From: Homarus americanus
Taxonomy: Eukaryota > Arthropoda > Malacostraca > Decapoda > Nephropidae
NCBI RefSeq assembly: GCF_018991925.1
Contig: NW_024735518.1
Location: 1-64,000 of the forward strand
Direction: 5' to 3'
Length of the DNA: 64,000 bases
Shown: piece after piece, positions 35,990 through 47,694 of the stretch
How the letters are laid out: the number at the start of each line of letters is the position of its first letter
Position numbering within the stretch: position 1 is the first letter of the stretch
Program-made: the position numbers and the translations under genes
Notes under the pieces: generated by a model
Databases searched by the model: none
What the model was told of the DNA's origin: nothing
Seen by the model: the letters and a program-made list of their open reading frames with translations, nothing else

Positions 35990-36058
35990 TTTAAAACTCG
36001 GGTTGAAACACGACGACCCTCTTCAAGGGAAGATGTTGTTTGATAATACGGGCGTTAG

Positions 36059-36785
36059 TCACTGCAACGTACACACACACACACACACGCACATACTCAG
36101 ATCATCCAAAATGTGTGTAATACTTTACGACACTGACTCTTGAGGATCACCTTAGGAAAATTGTCTACAGAAGGAACCTCTAATTTATCTCTAAGTCACA
36201 TGAAAAAATGTTTGTAAGCATTGCAGTTTTCCTGCTTTTATTTTATTTGACGTTTACGTCCACAACACGAATCTACGTAGAAACAAAACTACAAAAGGTA
36301 TTAAGACATAACGATGTCGTTCCATACACATGAAACATCGACAGCAACTCTACACTTAAAGTAATTTACGGATTATTAACTCGGTGATTTTTTCCTTGGT
36401 AGTGTTTCATACCTGAAGAGCGTAGTTATCTCGTACCTACTGTAGATAACCTAACCTAACTTACGCGCTTATTCTACGATTAACTTGTATTAGTGTAGGT
36501 TAGGTAAGGTTATTTATGGTGCTATGTTGTTGTCAACAGGATGTGCGCGGATTGTATTTACTCTTAACAGAGACTATGGAAACAGGAAGTAAGTGAGTTG
36601 CAAATCCTTCACATTTCCTTCTGGTTATAAAGAAGGCAAGAAAAGTTTTCTTCCTCTGGAAAACTTTCGTGAAGTTGCTTCTTCTTACGGGAAGGAGAGT
36701 AAAGTGCCTCACCAAGTGATTAACTGTCTTCACCGTCGGACGTTTGCTGGACTGTGTTGGACTTACCAAGTCCATTGTGCCAGGG
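36059..36785. other. Unassigned segment with (AC)n and telomere-like motifs
   Basis: An (AC)n tract lies at about 36069-36094. Two short blocks of the arthropod telomere motif face each other: CCTAACCTAA at 36450-36459 and TAGGTTAGG near 36496-36504. No gene recognised. Confidence 0.6.
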
Positions 36786-37146
36786 AACCCACGCCGCTTC
36801 CTCTGTTAGGGAAGCCACATCGATTCCTCTGCTCGGGAACCCACGCCGACTCCTCTGCTCGGGAACCACGCCGACTCCTCTGCTCGGGAACCCACGCCGA
36901 CTCCTCTGCTCACCACGCCGACTCCTCTGCTCGGGAACCCACGCCGACTCCTCTGCTCGGGAACCCACGCCGACTCCTCTGCTCGGGAACCCACGCCGAC
37001 TCCTCTGCTCGGGAACCACGCCGACTCCTCTGCTCGAGAACCACGCCGACTCCTCTGCTCGGGAACCCACGCCGACTCCTCTGCTCGGGAACCCACGCCG
37101 ACTCCTCTGCTTGGGAACCCACGCCGCCTCCTCTGCTTGGAAACCC
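36786..37146. repeat. 26-bp minisatellite, about 13 units
   Basis: Units contain CGCCGACTCCTCTGCTCGGG and AACCCA, with one unit shortened near 36910. Three overlapping frames on each strand read through it with repeating peptides such as HADSSAREP and RGFPSRGVGVG. A region of more ordinary coding appearance lies just before it (36593-36780), but no family is recognised. Confidence 0.93.
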
Positions 37147-37514
37147 ATGTGTGTAATGAAGTGCTCAATCCGGTGAACCCGACCTCTCGCCTGCCCTTAT
37201 CACGACACCAACCAGTGAATAAGTGTCGTGAAGTCAGGCTGCTCATACCTCAACTGCGGGAAGCAAACCACCACCACAACAACAACAACAACAACAACTA
37301 GTTTACTTGTGACAACTCAGACTACCGAGTGTAAGTGATGTTGTCGCTAGAAGGAGATTCAATCCACCAAATCACATTTCATTCATAATTGTCATTACCA
37401 TAATCTGTCAAATTGTTCTCCGTCCCAATCCCTCGACCTCCTCTCCCTTGTTTCCTCTGACATCTTTATTTTCCTTCTACATCATTATCCACATGTTCCT
37501 ATTGCACTACTTCT
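37147..37514. other. Unassigned segment
   Basis: Contains an (AAC)n run at 37277-37299 and a 9-bp stem with short loop (TCACGACAC...GTGTCGTGA, 37199-37231). No gene recognised. Confidence 0.5.
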
Positions 37515-37700
37515 CCTTGTCTCAATCATCACCACACTCTCCTTGTCTTAATCATCACCACACTCTCCTTGTCTTAATCATCACCACACTCTCCTTGTCT
37601 TAATCATCACCACACTCTCCTTGTCTTAATCATCACCACACTCTCCTTGTCTCCATCATCACCACACTCTCCTTGTCTCCATCATCATCACACTCTCCTT
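37515..37700. repeat. 26-bp minisatellite, about 7 units
   Basis: Units contain CTCCTTGTCTTAATCATCAC followed by CACACT. Later units change to CTCCATCATC. Confidence 0.93.
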
Positions 37701-39699
37701 CTCTCATCTCTTGGCGTCTCTCACACCCCATCTTTCCATCGTCACTCCACAAGTCTCGTGTCTCACCTTGCCAGTCTTACCTTACTCCTGGCCTGGTCGC
37801 GTCTCACCTCCACTCAGTGTGATCTTAATCCTTATCCATTTATCTGTCCCACCCTCTCTTATCCCGTCTTCCGTATTCCCTCGTAACTTTCGTCTTCGCT
37901 TTCTTCCCCTCATTTTGTAAAGTTATATCCTGGGTCAATATCCAGACGCAGACAAATTTATTCCTGTATTCCTTTGCTCAAGCTGCTCTCTTCCTCATTC
38001 CACCCCTTATCTTCGTTTTTTTATCAATTCTCATTTTTTTCCACCTTTCCTGCCTCTCATATTTACCAGCCTATCTCTTGCTTACCTCTTTTATTCTCTT
38101 CGTTTTTCATCTTCCCAACCCTTTCATACTTACTCTTTTCCTCTTCGTCTTTTCCTAGTCCTTATCTCTTCTTGCTCTTTCACCATTGTCTAGGACACAA
38201 CAAGACACATTTACTCTAACAAGTTATACATCTTTGTCTCATATGTTCCTCTTTTTTTTTTTTACTTCGCTGACTTTGACTCTCCAAACTTCCTTCGTAT
38301 ATTGGATTTACCGCATGAGAAGTTCTTCATAGAGCCTTCCTCCCTCCACTAGCTCTGAGTGTCTTCCCTTCCTGCCTCTCTCCACTCCTATTCTCAGCTT
38401 CATCTTCTTCCTCCGTTGATCCCCTGTATTGCCTTGGTTCCTTCACTCCTTGATCCCTGTATTTTATTCCCATGTTCCCTCCATCACAGATCGGGAACCT
38501 TCCTGTCGTCCTCACAGGTACCCTCAATACGTCACGTTATCAAAAAATTATCGTGAGGGTCGACTTTTACACGTCTCTCACATGCACGTATATCTTATCG
38601 AGTCATCTCTCACTGGCTGACCCAGAATGAGGTGAAATAAAAAGGTGTAATCTTCTTGTTTTAATGTGGCAAAACTAATGGTTGAGTCTGGCCCCTGAAT
38701 ATTTTATTTTGTATAATATTTACTTCCTTCACTACACACCAACATTTGGCTCTTCTTTCTCTTCCGGGTTGGTCTGCTGGTTTCCTCGCCTCCACCACTC
38801 TCTGCCACATACCAGACTTAAGGCTACGTCACGCCTAAAATGTTGCCTCGAGAAATTACCAATCTCAAATTTCAGGATAAACTGGCAGAGTGTGGGTTGT
38901 GTTACAGTCAATACGTGACCCCGAGGCTTCAATGTTATAAAGCATTTCTCCCCCTCCAGTCACCCCCTCCCCCCCCCCTCTTTCTTAACCGTTTCCTGTT
39001 CACTCCAGTCCGACGATATTTCTTTCAATCCTTCCACTTATTTCAGTCTAAGAGTCACCCAATCCTTCTGCTTTCCTAGTTCTCCTCGATCCTTCTGTCA
39101 CCAGTCTTGTGTATTCTTCCAGTTGTCCATGTTATAGGAGCTCTCCCTGTGTATCCTATACTTCGATTTTATTCTTGGTTCTTTTTGGTCTTCTTGGCCT
39201 TTAATCTCTTCCACTTTTCCAGTTTATCCAACAACCTTAATTTGTTTAAGTCACTTTTAGTTCATTATTAACTAACACCAGGTTCATATCCATTCATCAC
39301 ACAGTCTTATCAAGTCACAAGTAAATCACACGTCAACTTACCTCAAAGTTGACTGCACCGGGAAAAGGTTCTAACAGCCGCGCCTCCAGGAAGATGTTGT
39401 CAATCAGTGAGTTGAGATTCTCTTTAATCATCAGGTTATCAATAATATTTTATTCATATAATTATTATTGATGCCCCGGGTAATCTCATTTAATTTTATT
39501 TTACTTCTATGAATAAGTCCTCAATCATCCAAGGCTTCTGTCGGGAGTCAATAGCCGGATACTTTAATTGTTTTTAAATTACACTACAAGATAAAAAACG
39601 AATCGCTAATAACAAAAATGCTTGAACGACAAAATTCAAAGCATCAAGCACAACAACTAAAGTCTATTCCAAGTTTCTCCAGTGAAAAGCTATAATAAT
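37701..39699. other. Pyrimidine-rich unassigned region
   Basis: C/T-rich on the plus strand to about 39100, then AT-rich. Open frames are short and rich in S, L, F and P as expected from that composition. Nothing recognised. Confidence 0.55.
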
Positions 39700-39990
39700 C
39701 ATTCGTTGCAGAGGCCTGAGACTATGACGTGCAAACAAAGTCCATGCTGGGAATCATTGATCAATTTGTGTTTCTCGAGGTGATTTCGAATTGAGTTTGA
39801 AATTATAGCTTCCAGTAATTTGCCGATAAATTAATTGATGTTAAGCTGACTGGACGGTAGTTAGTGGATAGTGATCTATGTTCCTTCTTGTAAATCGATA
39901 TCACATTCGTTATCCTCTGTTGTCATCTGTTGGTTGAAACTAAGACACTGTTGTCCTGTATATGACGCTCAGGACATCTGTCACTTGTCC
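39700..39990 (-). pseudogene. CR1-like LINE fragment (RT palm)
   Basis: The sequence with TGGGAATCATTGATCAATTT, CTCGAGGTGATTTCGAATTG and ACTGGACGGTAGTTAG matches the RT region of the CR1-like element at about 62325-62480. Read on the minus strand, it corresponds to the region between the start of the palm and motif A. It adjoins the 3'-truncated RTE-like copy A. Confidence 0.75.
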
Positions 39991-39999
39991 TGTTACAAA

Positions 40000-42900
40000 T
40001 GAACAACCATCGTTGGTGAAAGTTTTCAAGTGCCTTGAGGTGCCTCCTGTATATGACTCATGTCTCGCTGCTATATACTAGGGTGGGGAGGACCACTGCT
40101 CGATATACGTGTAACTTTGTAGATAATTTCAGCTCCCTACATCTGAGGACACGGTTTTGGAGTCTGCCAAAGGCTTTAGATGCACATCTGATCCGATGCT
40201 GAATCTCTCCATCGATGTCTGCGGTGGTGGACAGGTGGGAGCCGCGATACCGAAAGTGGGTAACATTAGAGAGGGTAGTATCGTTAAGCTGGATGGGTGG
40301 TGGAGGTATGTCTGCACCAGTGGCAGGTTGAAAGAGAATCTGAGTCTTACGTACAATCACCTCAAGGCCGAAGTGTGCACACTCATTTGCGTAGGTGTTC
40401 AGACTCTCTTGTAGGTTGCGTTCAGTGTGAGTAACAAGCGTGAGGTCGTCTGCATACTGGAAGCTGCCGACACCTTTGTTCTTGCCTGAAATCATATTAT
40501 GTTGAAAAGACCTCCTTTCACCCGGTACTCGATGTCCACCCCGCCGGCTAAATTGGCACTGGTAAGAGTAAGGAAAGCAGCTAATAAAATGGGAAAGAGA
40601 GTTGGTGCTAGTATACAACCTTGTTTCACCCCCGTTTGGATGGGGAAGAACTCAGACTGGGTGCCATTGTGCAGGACACTGCCGTTCATGCCAGCGTGGA
40701 GTTGCCTCACAATGGCGATGAACTTTGGGGGGCAGTCAAAACGGTTGTGGGACCACTAGAGGGCTTCCCTGTTGACCGAGTCGAAGGCCTTGGTTAGGTC
40801 GATGAACACCATGTACAGTGTACAGATCACGACGCTATTCACTACACTTTTCCTGTATCTGGCGGGAGCAAAAATCAGGTCAGTGGTGCCACCTGATGGT
40901 CTAAAGCCACGTTGAGATTTTGGGAAAAAGTTTTGCGCGTGAGCAAGAAGTCTGTTTAGGAGAATTCGGGCGATAATCTTGCCAGCTATGGACAGCAGCG
41001 AGATCCCGCGGTAGTTGCCACAGTCTCACCGGTCTCCCTTTTTCTTATAAATATTGACGATGGAGGCGTCTTTAAGAGCTTTGGGGATTCCTCCTTTGCC
41101 CATATATTCTCCAAGAGTGAGTGGAGACGGCTGGTAAGCAGAGGTCCTCCTGCTTTATACACCTCAGCTGGGATTCAATCAGGCCCTGGCGCTTTGTTAT
41201 TTTTCATCTGTTTGATGGCAGTATAGCTACTTCATCCAGGGATGGAGGATAGCTGAGGTGGGTTAGCTCTGGATGCTGAGGGACCTGCTGTGTCTTCAGG
41301 ACATCCACATCAGTGTTTCGGTTGAGCAGAGAATGGTTGTGCTCTTCCCAGCGCTGAAGGAGGCCTTCATCGTCTTTTTTTATGGAGTTACCGTCGTATG
41401 AAAGATCGGGGGCTACGCCACGAGTGATTGGCCCATAAAATGTTTTGTGGAATTGAAAAATTCGCTCATCTTGTGCTGAGCTATATTTTTTTGTGTTTCA
41501 CATGCTTTATTTTTTAAACCAATCATTCTTTAGATTGTGAAGTTCCTGCTGGGCCACCGCTTTCTTCTTTTGGAAGGTATCAGCTTTGGTCCGAGACTGA
41601 GGTGTCGTTCTGCCAGTCAGTTAAAGCAGTATTTTTATCATTGAAGAGTACATTGATTAACTGGTCATTTTCATCAAACCAGTCCTGTTGTATTTTTACG
41701 ATCTGACCGAGGGTCTCTCTGCAGGTTTTTGTCATGACAGCGTTGAGAATATCCCATCAGCACTGGGATTTGGGTTGTTTGTTGTCGGGATATTTATTAG
41801 CGTATGTTTGAGCTGCTCTTTCAAGGCATGTGCTACCGATGGATCCTCCAGACGCTTAATGTTAAAAACCTCTGACGAGCCGATGATCAGTGTCGCAGTG
41901 GTCTGAGCCACGCATGGCACGGGTGATGAGGACATCTCGGCGATCTCTTTTTTGAAAATTATATAGTCAATGAGATGCCGGTGTTTGGATCGTGGGTGTT
42001 GTCACCAACCCTTGAACATGTCGGCCTGCCTAAGCAAGGTATTGGTGAAAGTGAGGTTGTGTGTAGCACACCTGCTCGTAGACCTTTGGGATTACACTTG
42101 CCTAGTCCATTTCTCCCTATGGTTCCCTGCAAATGTCAGCATCTCTGCCAATTCTGGCAGTGAAGTCACGAGGAGCACAACCTTATCTTCTCTGGGGATA
42201 GAGGTTAGCACTCTGTCGGGATCGGTGTAAAAGGCCTCCTTGATGTCATCCTCTGCATCCAGTGTCAGGGGCGTATGCCCTGATGAAAGAGGCATGACGT
42301 GAGTGATTCAGTGGGACTCGGAGCGTCTTCATCCAGTAGGCATTTCAGTTGGCCTGCAGAAGCGATGCAGATGGCAGAGCCAACCGTAATGTTTTTCCAC
42401 ACTAGCTTACCCTTCCAGAAGAAGGTATAGCAGACCCCTGTCTGTGTGTGTGTGTCTGACACGTCCGGGAGCCGGGGCTCGGTAATGGTTGCTATGTCGA
42501 TGTTATACCTGCCACAAGGGCAGTTCTCCTTGACGCTTATTTTTTGCCAGTATCCAGAAGGGTCCTGACATTCCATGCAGCGACCATAAGAGGTTGTATA
42601 GTTTGTTTTTGTTTGGATCTGTGATTTTCATTGTGTTTTCGACCGCATAAGGAAGACCTTACTGGGTGCTTTTGCCCAGTCAGGTTGTATTTTTTTAGGC
42701 AGGCTATGTTTAGGGCACCATTTCTAGCCCCCTCCCTATGTGGGATGAGCAGAGTGGCTCCTCGAAAGAGCTGCTCAGTCGCACAAACAGGACCGGATTG
42801 CACTGCTGCCTAAATTCCAGTGCATAAACAACCTTCTTATCTGCGCCGCCCATGTGCAGAGTTGTGACTAGAGACTCCCTGCAGTCATCTCTGCCTGTAC

Positions 42901-43660
42901 CCGTCGCCACTCGTCCGTCGCCATAGGACTTTTGGAGGTAAAGGGATCTTGATGATGATGAGAGGTATGATGAGCTAGATGATGGCTGCGAGTGAGTTGA
43001 TTTATGTGGTGAGGCAAGATAAGTGGCTGCAACCACTCATCTTCGCTCTCCCTTTTCCTGATCCAGTGGTGCAAGTGTTGTAGCGACTGGGGAGAGGGAG
43101 AGTTTCAATGGACTGCCGATAGCCCAGTTTGTTGGGTTTCGCCTTAGTAGCCTGTCCATCATGCATTGCCTTCATCCGCCGGTGTAGTCGTTGGGTTCCC
43201 GTGGTGGTCACTCTTCCCGCCTATACTGCCGCCGTTGGGGTCTTGTTGGAGCTCTCTAAGTATGTCTGCCTGATGCGGGGCTCCTCCTCATATTTTTCGT
43301 ACGGGGTTTACTCCCTTCGCCGTAAACCTACCAAGGTTAATCCGCAAGGCAGAGGGGCAGTGGTTGGGAGGCGCCAGGATGTGTCCACTTGACAGTGGGC
43401 CTATGTGCCGTCCCTCTGGAGCCTTTTGCTACTCCGAGATTTCCTGTTGGTCTAGCCTGAGCCCACGATGCACCCAGTTACCGTGTGTTGCCACGAGGAA
43501 GCACAGCAGGAGTCTCGATGGTGAAGAGGCTGTATACTGGCAGGGGAAAACTTATGTAAGTTGCTTCCCTGTTCGCCACGAGCGGCTAGCCAGCGGCGGC
43601 AGCTGAAAGCAAGAGGGAGCAAGTAATGCCTGCACCTTAACACTAACATAATGCTGCCAC
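40000..43660 (-). pseudogene. RTE-like LINE, copy A (3'-truncated, about 3.6 kb)
   Basis: On the minus strand, 5' to 3': a 5' region with GTQRLHRRMKAMHDGQATKA (43211-43002), then MVAAWNVRTLLDTGK (42537-42803), the endonuclease with YNIDIATITEPRLPD and CYTFFWKGK (42576-42265), the RT with VFIDLTKAFDSVNR (motif A, 40777-40818), GVKQGCILAPTLF (motif B, 40710-40492) and FQYADDLTLVTHTERNLQES (motif C, 40618-40058), and LKLSTKLHVYRAVVLPTLVY at the end. Frameshifts and stops split it throughout, and the final C-terminus is absent. The family is the RTE-like LINE whose product is often annotated as craniofacial development protein 2-like. Copy B is at 52530-55524. Confidence 0.88.
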
Positions 43661-43689
43661 ACTAGATGCATTTCACCATCCTGTGCACA

Positions 43690-43724
<35 letters not shown>

Positions 43725-44650
43725 TAATATCATATATCTGGACAATTTGTCAAGTGATGTTCACCGCGAGAGATGAATTATGGCTTCTGACAGCTGTTTG
43801 ATTGTCACATAAATTTGTTATATTCTGACCTGATGGATTGCCAGCATTTCCTAGTAATTTGAAAGGAAATAATTGCGAATTGCTGCCTCGTGGCACAACC
43901 GTACATCGAAAGCTACACTTGAATAACAACAGTCACATTCTTATAACCACATCCATACTCTTACAACCAAAGTCACATTCTTACAATCACAATTGTACAC
44001 CCACAACCAGAGACACAAATATATTCAACAACACTACATATTATGCCATCAGTACCAGTAACTTACACCAACAGCCTTAGCCACACAAATCTTGAACTAC
44101 ACTAAATACTCCCTCAATTACTGCAACATCTCTCCCTCACTACACACATACTGGTGTCGGCGAGGTCGTCTTAGTAACAAATTGGGTACAACAACTCTCA
44201 GAAATATTTGAACTCGGAGGATAAAGTGTACAGAGTATTAGAGTTGTCAGGCTGAATGAAAGACCTCAATATTATTTCCGCTGAAGTTGATAAGTGATGA
44301 TAGTCTGTAAGTGTCCTCACAAGACCAACTTTATAAGTAGTTGCGGCTGATAAAACCAGACCGGCAACCTAATTACAACAAACCAGGCAACGCTACAACA
44401 TCCCTGGCAACGATGGTAGCAGCATACCTGACAAAAATACCTCCAGCGCAGTGGTTAATTGGCGACAACATACCTGGCACCGTTAGCTCCTAAACAATAC
44501 ATTAAACACATAATAGAAATATACCTTGAAGGACGGACGATTGGTCGGCTTGTGTGATATTGTACCATATTTATTATGATCCTCCCTCCCTTATGTGTAT
44601 GTTGGCATGACCACTATTGTATATATAGGTATATGACCATTGTATCAAGA

Positions 44651-44651
<1 letters not shown>
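43661..44651. other. Unassigned segment with (AC)n
   Basis: An (AC)n tract at 43692-43722 is followed by degenerate CATTCTTACAACCAC-type repeats at about 43930-44010. No gene recognised. Confidence 0.6.

Positions 44652-44737
<86 letters not shown>
44652..44737. repeat. (TA)n microsatellite at the left arm boundary
   Basis: About 86 bp of pure TA immediately before the left arm of the large inverted duplication. Confidence 0.96.
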
Positions 44738-44738
<1 letters not shown>

Positions 44739-44740
<2 letters not shown>

Positions 44741-47282
44741 TATAGGACTAGGTGTGTGTGTGTGTGTCTGTTCTGGGCAGCCGAAATGGCACAATCGTTT
44801 TTCATCAAACTTGGTGGAAAAATTGCAAAAAATTCGTAGAGTGGAACAAACCTGGTCCCATATCGATGGTTTCTTAACTAAGCCATTACATAACCATTTA
44901 GTTTACGCTGGAAAATGATGCAAGTCTACGGACTTGGCTCACCCTCATTCGCTGTACGCTGTCAGCCCACGATTGCAGTTATCTTACGGCTCCCTCCTCC
45001 TCCCCCCACTTTTTTTCTTAGCCTACTTTTTTTAATGTTGTTTGGATGAGTAAAGGGAAGAAGATGAGTAAATAGAAGAATAAATAAAGAAGGGGAAACA
45101 GAAAATAGTTAGAGATAACAGGTGGGGGGAGCTGAGTTTCATCATGCGTCTGGATGCTCAATTTCAACGTTACCAGACGACCTTACAGCTACAGTGTATA
45201 CTTATTCCTGTGGCTCATGGAAAAGGAGAAGAGATAAAAAGATAATAACAGGAATGCATGGAGAAGGTGACACAATAGAGACAGGGTGAATATAGACAGT
45301 GAAACAGACAGGAGGTTGACAAAAATAGACAGATTCATACATGCACAAATAGACAATATGGCAACTAACATGACAGACAGACAGCTGACTGACTGGTTCA
45401 CATTAGACAAACAGACAGACACACGCCAACAACGGATAAGACAGACAGATTTGACGACACAAAGAGTACAGACGGGCTTACATTCAAACACCACGCAGAC
45501 TAACAGACAGTTGGGATGGCAATAGACAGGACGGATAGACTTGAGACAGATTAGAAGGCATTTATAAACAAGAATAACACCAAATTGACCATAGCTGCGT
45601 CAGTGAGGGTAGGAGGTCTTACATCCATCAGCGTAAATATTAAGACTCAACACCCTCACGCTGAAAGAACATCGATGGTCGGTCAATCATGTAAGATGGG
45701 CCTAAAACTGACTAACGTAGATGAAGACTATAATGACTAACAAAGGTGATGACTTAAGCAGATGGTGACTAATCTAACCAAAATCAAGGTCGCTTCTCTT
45801 GATAATATAATTTATCTCGGAATGATGATTCGGTGATTCGTAATATTTTTTTTGTTTTATGATTTTAACCTCACCTTATGGCGAATATTTCTTTAACAAA
45901 TTATTCTAACCTAAATTCTAAACCTTCCTATAGTATACTAGATACTTACAGTGTCTAATAACCACGACCATGATTATAACAACCAGAACCATGATAACAA
46001 CCAAGACCATGATTATAACCACAAACATGATTATAACACCTACGACCATGATTATAACAACCACGACCATGATTATAACAACCACGACCATGATTATAAC
46101 AACCACGAATATGATTATAACAACCACGACCATGATTATAGCAACCACGACCATGATTATAACAACCACGATTATGATTATAACAAATACGACCATGAAT
46201 GTAACAACCACGACCACATAACAACAACGACTATGAGTATAACAACCACGACCATGATTATAAGAAAACACGACCATGATTATAACAACCACGACTATGA
46301 TTATAACAACCACGACCGTGATTAAAACAACCACGACCATGATTTATAACAACCACCCCATGATTATAAATGACCACGACCATGATAATGACAACCACGA
46401 CCATGATTATAACAAACCACGACCATGATTATAATAACCACGATTATGACTGAAAATAACCACGACCAAGGATTATAACAAACCACGATTCATTGAGACT
46501 ATAAATAATCACGACTATGATTATAACAACCACGACAATGATCATAACAATCACGGCCATGATTATAACAACCACGACCATGATGATAACAACCACGACT
46601 ATGATCATAACCACGACAATGATTATAACAACCACGACTATGATTATAATAACCACGACGATGATTATAACACCCACGACCATGATTATAACAACTACGA
46701 CCATGATCATAACCACGACCATGATTATAACAACCACGACTATGATTGTAACAACCATGACTATGATTATAACAACCACGACCATGATTATAACAACCAC
46801 GACTATGTTTATAACAACCACGACCCTGATTATAACAACCACGACCATGATTATAACAACCACGACTATGTTTATAACAACCACGACCCTGATTATAACA
46901 ACCACGACCCTGATTATAACAACCACGACCATGAACATAACAACCACGACCATGATTATCTCATATACTATAGTAATAGCCGTGTGTCTGTGTGTGTGTG
47001 TCTGTTCTATGCATCCGAAACGGCACAATCGTTTTTCATCAAACTTGGTGGAAAAATCGAAAAAAATTCGTAGAGTGGAACAAACCTGGTCCCATGCCGA
47101 TGGTTTCTTTAGGAAAGCATTAATTAACCATTTTATTTATGCTGGAAAACGATGTCGCTATACGCTGTCAGCCAGCCGGCCGGCGGTTGCGCTCTAGCCA
47201 AGCACGAGCGTTCGAACTTTCACGCTTTGGTAAACTGTACCACCGGACTCACCACCTGGCACGAAAGGCCCACGATCACTTG
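44739..47282 (+). repeat. Left arm of the large inverted duplication (composite repeat, about 2.5 kb)
   Basis: The arm is [block A, 44752-44990] - [middle, 45000-45954, with GACA-rich stretch 45290-45540] - [21-bp minisatellite, 45955-46960] - [block A', 46985-47150] - [GC-rich end to 47282]. Blocks A and A' share GTCTGTTCT, GGCACAATCG and ATCAAACTTGGTGGAAAAAT in the same orientation at roughly 85% identity, so they are direct repeats. The right arm repeats the entire order in reverse orientation, with coordinate sums close to 103,510 across the middle section. No recognised protein domain is present. Confidence 0.85.
45955..46960. repeat. 21-bp minisatellite, about 48 units (left arm)
   Basis: Units contain ACCACGACCATGATTATAAC. 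Variants change CCATG to CTATG, and occasional units are short. On the plus strand it reads as a run of MIITTTT or YNNHDHD; on the minus strand as VVVIIMV. These are artefacts. The right-arm copy (57310-57560) has only about 12 units. Confidence 0.95.
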
Positions 47283-47530
47283 CTATCAACTAAGGGAGGA
47301 GAGTTAATAAGACGAAATGCCTTAGATTCCACCCTATCTAGCAGTTGGACAGAAGAAAAGCCACCCCAGATATGAGAGCAGTACACCAAGTTAGGACGAA
47401 TGAATCCCTTATATACTTGAAGCAATTGCTCAGGAGTGAGGTAGCTTCGGCATCTGTACAGCATTCCCTGCTTTCAGGAAGCAGCTTTAGCAATGTTGTG
47501 GATGTGTGGCTTCCATGACATATTAGAGTC
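47283..47530 (-). pseudogene. Jockey-like LINE fragment, C-terminal region
   Basis: The minus strand reads LYRCRSYLTPEQLLQVYKGF and IRPNLVYCSHIWGG, then RVESKAFRLINSPPL, matching the C-terminal region of the jockey-like family. The equivalent DNA in copy A lies at about 6345-6565. It begins exactly where the left arm ends. Confidence 0.85.
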
Positions 47531-47694
47531 ATTTGACCACTGTGTACTGGTATATGACGACTATGTACCGGTATATGACCACTGTGTAGCGTTATATGAC
47601 CACTGTGTTCCGGTATATGACCACTGTGTACCTGTATATGACCGCTGTATACCGGTATATGACCGCTGTATACCGGTATATGACCACATACCAT
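47531..47694. repeat. 21-bp minisatellite, about 8 units
   Basis: Units contain GTATATGACCACTGTGTACC with point changes; the translation PVYDHCV is an artefact. Confidence 0.93.

Noticed and set aside
36593..37156. 187-codon frame ending in a repeat domain
   Set aside because: Two-thirds is the 26-bp minisatellite, and the unique N-terminal part has no recognised motif or splice support.
42092..42803. Host gene for craniofacial development protein 2
   Set aside because: Proteins with this label in arthropods are mostly RTE-like endonuclease ORFs; here it is followed by an RT in the same orientation.
45955..46960. CRISPR-like regular array
   Set aside because: Units are contiguous 21-bp repeats without unique spacers, in a eukaryotic genome. 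The same holds for all other arrays here.
44752..47150. Blocks A and A' as long terminal repeats of an LTR retrotransposon
   Set aside because: No TG...CA ends, primer-binding site, polypurine tract or protein domain in between; the blocks are only about 160 bp and 85% alike.
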